NCBI GenBank assembly: GCA_945859605.1
Contig: OX243823.1
Span: 34,076,518 to 34,140,517, forward strand
Length of the DNA: 64,000 nucleotides
Reading direction: 5' to 3'
DNA from: Lumbricus rubellus
Lineage: Eukaryota > Annelida > Clitellata > Crassiclitellata > Lumbricidae
Shown: piece after piece, positions 57,345 through 64,000 of the stretch
Position numbering within the stretch: position 1 is the stretch's first letter
Layout: each line of letters begins with the position of its first letter
Made by a program: the position numbers and the translations under genes
Notes under the pieces: model-generated
The model's input: only the letters and a program-made list of their open reading frames with translations
Told to the model about the DNA's origin: nothing
The model's database searches: none

Positions 57345-57780
57345 ATTCAGAGAGTCGATCGGTCGATAAATCAAACAGCCGATGTGTCAGATCGATCGAT
57401 AGATCAATCGGTCGATATGTCACATCGGTCGATGGATCAATCGGTCGATGGATCAATCGGTCGATAGATCAATCGGTCGATGTGTCAATCGGTTGATAAA
57501 TCAATCGGCCGATGTGTCACATCGGTCGATATGTCACATCGGTCGATGGATCAATCGGTCGATATGTCACATCGGTCGATAGATCAATCGGTCGATGGAT
57601 CAATCGGCCGATGTGTCACATCGGTCAATAGATCAATCGGCCGATGTGTCACGTCGGTCGATAGATCAATCGGTCAAGTAATCGAAATGATGCTGAGTCC
57701 ATATCTCGGTCAATATATTGGCCGATCGGGCGATGGATCGAAAGGATGTTGAGGCGGTCGTTCAATATCTCGACGGTCGA
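57345..57780. repeat. Satellite of ATCGGTCGAT units
   Basis: GATCAATCGGTCGATGGATC and TGTCACATCGGTCGATATG alternate for about 400 bp in an 8-12-base pattern. The core ATCGGTCGAT is nearly self-complementary. The plus frame (SVDMSHRSIDQSVD repeats) is open by repetition only. Confidence 0.85.
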
Positions 57781-58004
57781 TAGTAGCAGTGGTACTAGTA
57801 ATATTAGTAGTATCATGCAATACTAGTAATAATTATTAGTAGTATGCAATAGCAGCATATATATATATAAATATATATATAATTATAGTAACAGTACTGA
57901 ACGTTCATTTAAGTGATCATCATCTAATAAAGATAAATTTATGGGATTACAAGAGCTGGTACATCCTAATCATCGTCGGTACGGTATACTTGAACGACAT
58001 AATA

Positions 58005-58039
<35 letters not shown>

Positions 58040-59536
58040 GAGTGGCAACAAACGGCATTTGACGTCGACAGGAACTCTTCTCAGCAATAATAATATGCAC
58101 AGTTCGAATGGCACAACAAGCTTTAATAAAATAGTTTTTCGGAGGCCATGGGTGCATGCAAGCTTTTATAATTCCTATGCTGCTATAATTGCATTACCTG
58201 AAGTGAAGTTAGGCGTCTTATAAACTGTGTGTGGGCGGATTTAAAATCATTCTCGATGCCTATTATTGGATTTATGGTTGAGAGCAGCGTTGCGCTATAT
58301 ATTCTATAGCTTGTGCTCATAGAGCTAGCCTGACAAGACCCATATATATGCATATGTATGCATTTCTGTGTGAGAGTGTAGCCTATATGCCTGTAGTATG
58401 GTCACGTTTGTACTCGGCTCGTTCTACCTGACTTAGCATCGTCAAACACCTTTACAAGAGACCTGCCTGAGCAGTATAGATGCCCACTGCAGGTAGCAGT
58501 GTATTGAAATAACCTTGAGGTAGCAGCAGTGTATAACTGCAAGTGGGCCATTAAACCTGTCATGGCCAGCAACCTGGCCTGCAGTTGAAGAGCCCGTGCG
58601 TGACATGTTCATTGGAATAAAGCGAAATCGTAATCGTAATCGTGAGGAGATTTAATCGAACAAGAAACGACTGCGACTTTGGTGGTGGAAGAGTTTGTCC
58701 AGGTACGTCAGAGTTGGTTATTCTAGGGAGCTGATTGTTAATCTCATTAAACCACGAGAGAGAGACTACGTTGTAACAGCTACTCTGGGCTTCTTGCAAT
58801 CTTGGCTTTTAGCGGCATTTTAGAATTGTTGGATATGCGATTACGATGTATACATACAGCACAGATGGCAAGCCCCTTTAATAGCCGACCAATTGAAATA
58901 TTTTCCAGCAAGCGTCGGCCCAGAGTGCCGTAGACCTTTCAGCAAAATGTGGTAGGAGTCCGGAAGGATACAAAATTGGTGCATTATAGAATACAAACTA
59001 CATCTGCCATAAAATGATGAGGGGCACCAGCGGGTTGACACAAGATCTCCCTTGACAGGCATCATTTAGTGCTCAAAGATTCTTTTCGGTCATTTAACGA
59101 CTATTAAACTACGTGGAGAAGGTTAACCATGGCGGTCGCTAAGGTTCAAAGAATCGATGGCACAAGGTGACAACACTGACAAGGTGAACTGTGTCACATA
59201 ACTGTCCTAGGCCTAGCTGTAATCGAACAGCAACGACCCTAGCTGGGACTTGCCTATTACCGAATAAATGGACCTGAAAAATTAGAAATAGCCTAATCAT
59301 TTCCTTCCAGATGGTTTGCAAGAGACGAGATAGGCCTATACTTTGTAGAGGACGTGTATATATATATACGCCGTATTTGGTCGCACGCAGAAACGCATAG
59401 GCGTACATTTGTGTGGGTTTTACTTGTGTACACGTTTCTAAATGGTATACCTATCATGAACTTTGTTATTTTGTTGGTTAAAATTGTAAGAGCGTATACG
59501 ATTTCTGATTGGAAGATTATTCAACTGAGAGTCAGG
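57780..59536. other. Bestrophin upstream region, no gene seen
   Basis: It holds AT microsatellites (57,860-57,885; ATT at 58,005-58,040) and otherwise unique sequence. A non-coding first exon of the bestrophin gene could lie here, but no donor can be chosen with confidence. Confidence 0.25.
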
Positions 59537-62500
59537 ATGACGATCTCCTACACTGCTGAAGTTGCCACGTCATCGTTCTCATGTTTCCTCAAACTTCTTG
59601 CCAGGTATGACACTTAGACTCTGGTTATTAGGGAACAGGGCAGCATTACGCTATAGTCCTATAATGATTAGCTTCCAAAGTTCCAATGGCCTCTGATCCC
59701 ACCGGATAGCCACTCACATATTAATAAATCTGCCCCTCAAAACTGCATGCGGACTCGGATGCTGCAACACCCTTAATTAGCACTGACCTAAATGCGTCTA
59801 CTGTTGAGAAAGAAAGGCAGGTAGTGGGAAGGGAGGAGGCAACAAGGGAGCCAGATAGAATTTCGAGATTACAATTACGATACGAGTAAAGAAAAAAGTA
59901 AAGTCCTAGCCCGTTCCGTGATGAACATAGGGAGGCGCTCATCTCCTTTTCCATGGCCCTGAGCCAGCAACGAACGAATCCCAAGGTCCTGCATGGACAC
60001 GGGGCCAGCGTATCGCAGGACTTGCTGTTTACTTCCCAGCTTACGCCGGTACCAAATTATACTGCTTGGTGACAGAGGCACGTGTGCGTAAACAACTTGC
60101 CCAAGGTCGTTACCCGGAGTCAAACCCGCAACCTCCCGCTCCGTGGGCCGACGCGTTACCGTTCCCCCACCAGGTCGCACACACGATACGATCTCTGTGT
60201 GAAATACAGCATTCCTCAATTCGCAAACATTCAAATGAAATACAGCAAATCAAATCTGGCCTACACTCGGAAGTAAGCCTACCTGTTTGTGTAGCGGGAT
60301 AAATAGTCCAACACAGCTCAGTAAAGCTGCAGTAACAACTTACAAGCAATAATTAATACTCGAGCTATTCGTCATACCGTGTAATATATGGATTCGTTTG
60401 GTTTTTGTGCATGCAGGTGGCGTGGCAGCATCTATAAGCTACTGTGGAGAGATTTCGCTGCTTTCGCTCTAATCTATTTCTTCCTCAGCTTCCTCTACAG
60501 ATTCGTCTTCAACAACTATCAGAAAAGGTAAACAAAATCAATCATGTCCTTGACATTATTGCATTTACGACGTAGCTCTTGCTATTTGCAATGGCAGTTC
60601 ACACCGTAAAATATTCTACACTGTGTCCACGATAAAGTAGACCACACAACAAAGTGTCATAACTCGGTCAAAACGTTTAGGATTTGTCTGACATTTTAAA
60701 CACAGCAACAATTACCATATTTACACGAGATCCTAAAGCCGATTAGAAATATTCGCGAGTTTGCCAAATTTATGAGCGTTTGAGATGCAGCACCGAAAAA
60801 TTCAACTTTCCAACATGCAAAAGCTGAAAGGAAGTGAAATTCAGCTATAAATGGTGGTCAAAATGTCATGTTGTTCACGAACACCCGACGTAGACGTATT
60901 AGTGTAGTAGCTATCCCGGAAGACACTCGGCTTCATATCCGCAGCTGTGGCCGCCTAGCAGTCCAGATCTCGAACCGGGTACATGTACCGGAGTAGCGCG
61001 TTTTTCGTTCCTGTATTCATGACATCGATAACCGTAGGGCACGTCTGATTGAAGAGTGACAGCTGTTTGACCAGGTGATCATCGACCTGACCATCAAACA
61101 GTAGCGTCTATGGCCTCGGCTGTGTGTTCGTGAACAAAAAGAACATTTTGAACAATATTTATAGCTGAATTTCACTTCCTTTCAGCCTTTGCATGTTGGA
61201 AAGTTGCATTTTTCGGTGCTGCATCTCAAACGCTCATAAATTTGGCAAACTCGCGAATATTTCTAATCGGCTTTAGGATCTCATGTAAATATGGCCGCTG
61301 TTGTTTTGTGTAAAATTTCAGACAAATCCTAAACGTTTTGACCGAGTTATGACACTTTATTGTGTGGTCTACTTTATCGTGGACACAGTGTAGAAGTAGG
61401 ACTTAAATGCGGACGACAGACAATTTATAGGTTTATAGGCTACTCATAGTGAGAATTGCCGTGGTGTTGTGTGGGTTTAACCTCCCCCTCGTAGTCTTTC
61501 GTAGGACCCCATAGTAATTTCTCATTACACATCCCATGTTCACATAAATCAACGTTCGACTTCCCCCCCCCCCCCCCGTTATTTTTCTGCAATTCACAAA
61601 CTGCAAACACTTATTATTACAATAACTTAGTTATTTGTCAGTTGCAAACAAGCCGTTAGCATAACTTGGTTGTGCTCATTGGGTACGAACTAGAGAGTAC
61701 TCGTTGAGTAACTCGTGAAGACATAACTTGCGTTTCTTTTGTAGAGTATTCGAGTTGATCGCCCGTTACTGCGAGTCGAATAACGCTCTCATCCCAGTGG
61801 CATTCATCCTCGGCTTCTACGTGACTCTCATCATGACTCGATATTGGAACTGCCTCGGCCACATTCCCTGGCCTGACCACATGGCCATGTACGTGACGGC
61901 CAACGTCCAGGGTCTGGACGACAGAGGTCGGATGATGCGACGGACAATGCTGCGATACCTCTGCCTCGCCTACACGATGACGATGGCCGCAATCAGTCCG
62001 TCCGTCAAGAAAAGATTCCCTACATTCGAACACATGGTCCAAGCAGGTCGACTATAATTAATTATCAGCTGATCTGCTGCTGATTCGTAGCACAGGCATT
62101 ACGATTAAACTCATCGCTTAATCAAAAGTGTAGGCGGTAACGAAAATAGGCCTAACCTAGTAACCTTGGTAACTGCAAACTAATATAGGGGCTATAGGTA
62201 TACAGTAGTCACAATGGTATAGTGGTGGTGGTGGTAGTAGTCCTAGAAGTAAAAATCATAGTAATGTAGTGGTGGTGGTACGTGGTGGTGGTGGGGGGGG
62301 GGTAGTGGTGGTGGCGATGGGGGTAGTGGTGGTGGTGGGGGTGGGGGTGGAGGAGGAGGTGATGGTGGAGGTGGTGGTAGTGCTAGTGGTGGTGGTGGCG
62401 GTGGTGTGTGGTGGTGGTGCAAACTGACTCAAACTGATTACTGATTGAATGTCACTGCAGGTCTGCTGACGTGTAATGAGAAGAAGAGCCTGGAACAGAT

Positions 62501-63959
62501 CGACACACCTCACAACAAGTTCTTCATTCCTTTGGCATGGACGACGAGACTCGTCAACATGGCGAGAAAGGAACGCAGGATCGAAGACGAATTCGCTCTC
62601 AAGACTCTCATTGACGTCAGTCATGTGCTTTTAGGCCTTAAATATTTCTACTTATTATAGACATTTATATCAGTGGTCTCAAACTCAAGGCATCATGTGG
62701 ACCTCTGATTTATATTGTGCCACTCAAGCAGCAACCTAGACCATAGGCGTCATCGTTAGGTAGCAAAAGAATGCACAGTACACTATAAGAGCCGCACGCA
62801 CACACGTAGAGCCACGTTCCCGTTGACAGTTGACAACCCACAATCATTTACAGTTTACTTTTTACTCTTCCGTTACAGGGCATGCATGGGTCACAACCTC
62901 TGTATAAGACTATTGCACAACGGACAAAAGTCGTGAGAGTAACATTGTCGTGGTTGTTTCTTTGTATTTAAATGCAGGAGATCAATCAGTTTCGAATGCA
63001 TTTGGCCACTCTATTCGTCTACGATTGGATCACAGTTCCACTCGTCTATACACAGGTCAGTCATCAACATCACAATATTATGACATCCATATTATTTATC
63101 GGGACATTTATATGGCGCATTCATTGCAATTCCTCCAGCAAAGAACTGATGGAAATAGTTTTCCCTTGCTTGTTATTATGAACCAGGAATTTAGTAGCTA
63201 GACATTGAGAAATTCTTTGTTGGATGAAATCGTCACAATGTGTGACCTATAGGACCCCAGGACCTATAGGTGCGTATTAGCAGTTGTCGATTAAGGCCCT
63301 GAGCCAGCAACGAACGAATCCCAAGGTCCTGGGGTGTAGGAAGTGTAGGAAAACGATTCCGAACGTTGTTGTTTCTTAAAAACAATGTAAACGTGCATTA
63401 CTTACGACACAATGTTGTTGTAGGTTGTAACGGTAGCGGTCTACATGTTCTTCCTCGCTTGTCTGATGGGTCGACAGTTCCTAACGGACGATCCAGAGGT
63501 TCCTGACATGTACTTCCCACTATTCACATTTCTCGAGTACTTCTTCTACATGGGATGGCTCAAGGTACGGTGACGTCATCGTGTCACGTCATTCGATAAC
63601 GCAATCTGGTTAAATGAAACTAATTTACACCAACACATAATTATTTCTCAATACATTAGGCTCTTTGCCTGTTTGTTAAAGCCTTTTAGCCATATAATAT
63701 TATTTCTTTTACAAAAACTTTAAAGATTTTTGGGCTGAAGATCAAGTTGTAAACATTTCCGAATAAAACAACTCAGCATTTGTGTTACAAAATAGAAAAG
63801 GGCCGATTTTGCTGATGTTATAGTTGTTAGTAAAGTCAGTTTTCTAATAAATTTATTGTGCTAAAATTTTCTTTACAGGTGGCCGAATGTTTGGTCAACC
63901 CGTTTGGAGAAGACGAAGAAGATTTTGACGTCAATTTCTTGATTGATCGAAATCTCCAG
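59537..63959 (+). CDS. Bestrophin anion channel, first seven coding exons
   Basis: Bestrophins form pentameric Ca2+-activated chloride channels, mostly of the plasma membrane. Exons: 59537-59604, 60417-60527, 61745-62046, 62461-62615, 62978-63055, 63424-63564, 63879-63959, all GT-AG and phase-consistent, 312 codons. The start [14 protein letters not shown] matches the conserved N-terminus. [14 protein letters not shown] follows, then [13 protein letters not shown]. With this start the neck residues fall at Ile76, Phe80 and Phe84, the human BEST1 numbering, which supports the [17 protein letters not shown] is the pore-helix region, and [19 protein letters not shown] is the Ca2+ clasp, about four residues earlier than in BEST1. 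The gene continues beyond the window (GTTTGT donor at 63,960), so the cytosolic tail is missing. Paralogue cannot be assigned. Confidence 0.96.
59925..60190 (-). mobile_element. tRNA-derived SINE in bestrophin intron 1
   Basis: Read on minus, GGTTGCGGGTTTGACTCC is a B box, preceded by an A-box-like stretch from a CCTGGTGGGGGAACGG head and followed by TTGGGCAAGTTG as in the SINE at 28.3 kb. Its far end (GGCCCTGAGCCAGCAACGAA...) recurs at 63,293-63,331. Confidence 0.65.
60620..61390. mobile_element. Foldback MITE with about 265-bp arms, in bestrophin intron 2
   Basis: TA flanks both sides (60618-60619, 61391-61392). The ends CACTGTGTCCACGATAAAGT and their complement extend into near-palindromic arms covering about 530 of 771 bp. 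The core of about 240 bp lies in the opposite orientation to that at 3.1 kb and keeps the same 150-base open stretch on minus (61,104-60,955). Confidence 0.88.
61558..61578 (+). repeat. Poly-C run
   Basis: About 15 C in bestrophin intron 2. No other feature in 61,391-61,744. Confidence 0.9.
62222..62420 (+). repeat. GGT-rich repeat just before bestrophin exon 4
   Basis: Irregular GGTGGT, GGGGGTGG and GATGGTGG units end about 40 bases before the exon 4 acceptor at 62,460. Confidence 0.85.
63293..63331 (-). repeat. SINE end fragment in bestrophin intron 5
   Basis: It shares an uninterrupted stretch of nearly 40 bases (starting GGCCCTGAGCCAGCAACG) with the SINE in intron 1 of the same gene. 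Confidence 0.75.
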
Positions 63960-64000
63960 GTTTGTAAAAACGTTGAATGAATCAATTGCACAATTAGATC

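Noticed and set aside
57480..57752. 90-codon frame with repeated SVDxSHRS units
   Set aside because: It follows the 8-12-base satellite exactly and has no independent support.

Overview
The window looks like nuclear DNA of an invertebrate animal. It has long genes split by many GT-AG introns, animal-specific gene families (VPS13, bestrophin, ISG12/IFI6-IFI27, a seven-transmembrane receptor), and a dense, nested load of DNA transposons, SINEs and LINE fragments. I cannot fix the phylum from the sequence. There is no operon structure and no prokaryotic signal.

Layout. (1) 1-30,817, plus strand: the last 33 exons (about 1,428 codons) of a VPS13-family bridge-like lipid-transfer protein of A/C type. 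All exon junctions agree in phase, and the last exon ends in TAA. Its introns carry hAT, Harbinger, piggyBac and Tc1/mariner-like elements and SINE/LINE pieces. The acceptor of exon 18 and the first part of that exon have been amplified into a 149-bp tandem array of six decoy acceptors, each followed by a stop. (2) About 30,818-36,500: a probable long 3' flank or UTR. After 32,330 it is unusually poor in transposons and ends at an AATAAA with GT-rich sequence downstream. (3) 36,545 (tentative)-41,295, plus: an ISG12 (IFI6/IFI27)-like gene of two or three exons. (4) 41,300-51,600: a transposon-rich tract with a Helentron, a mariner split by an hAT that itself holds an hAT-like element, LINE reverse-transcriptase remnants and a second mariner with long terminal repeats. 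(5) 51,971-53,074, minus: an intronless, divergent seven-transmembrane receptor. (6) 53,100-59,500: a second Helentron, an hAT MITE, satellites and SINE pieces. (7) 59,537-63,959, plus: the first seven coding exons (312 codons) of a bestrophin chloride channel that runs off the window.

The four genes have unrelated roles: lipid transfer at contact sites, an interferon-inducible-type membrane protein, a receptor and an anion channel. I see no functional link beyond adjacency. The most unusual features are the decoy splice-acceptor array in VPS13, a motif (GACTAAAAAAGGTGT-like) iterated inside four separate hAT-type elements, a foldback transposon family whose two copies keep the same 150-base open core, and the nested hAT-in-mariner insertion with clean target-site duplications. 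Statements about families rest on recognising motifs; no database search was run.
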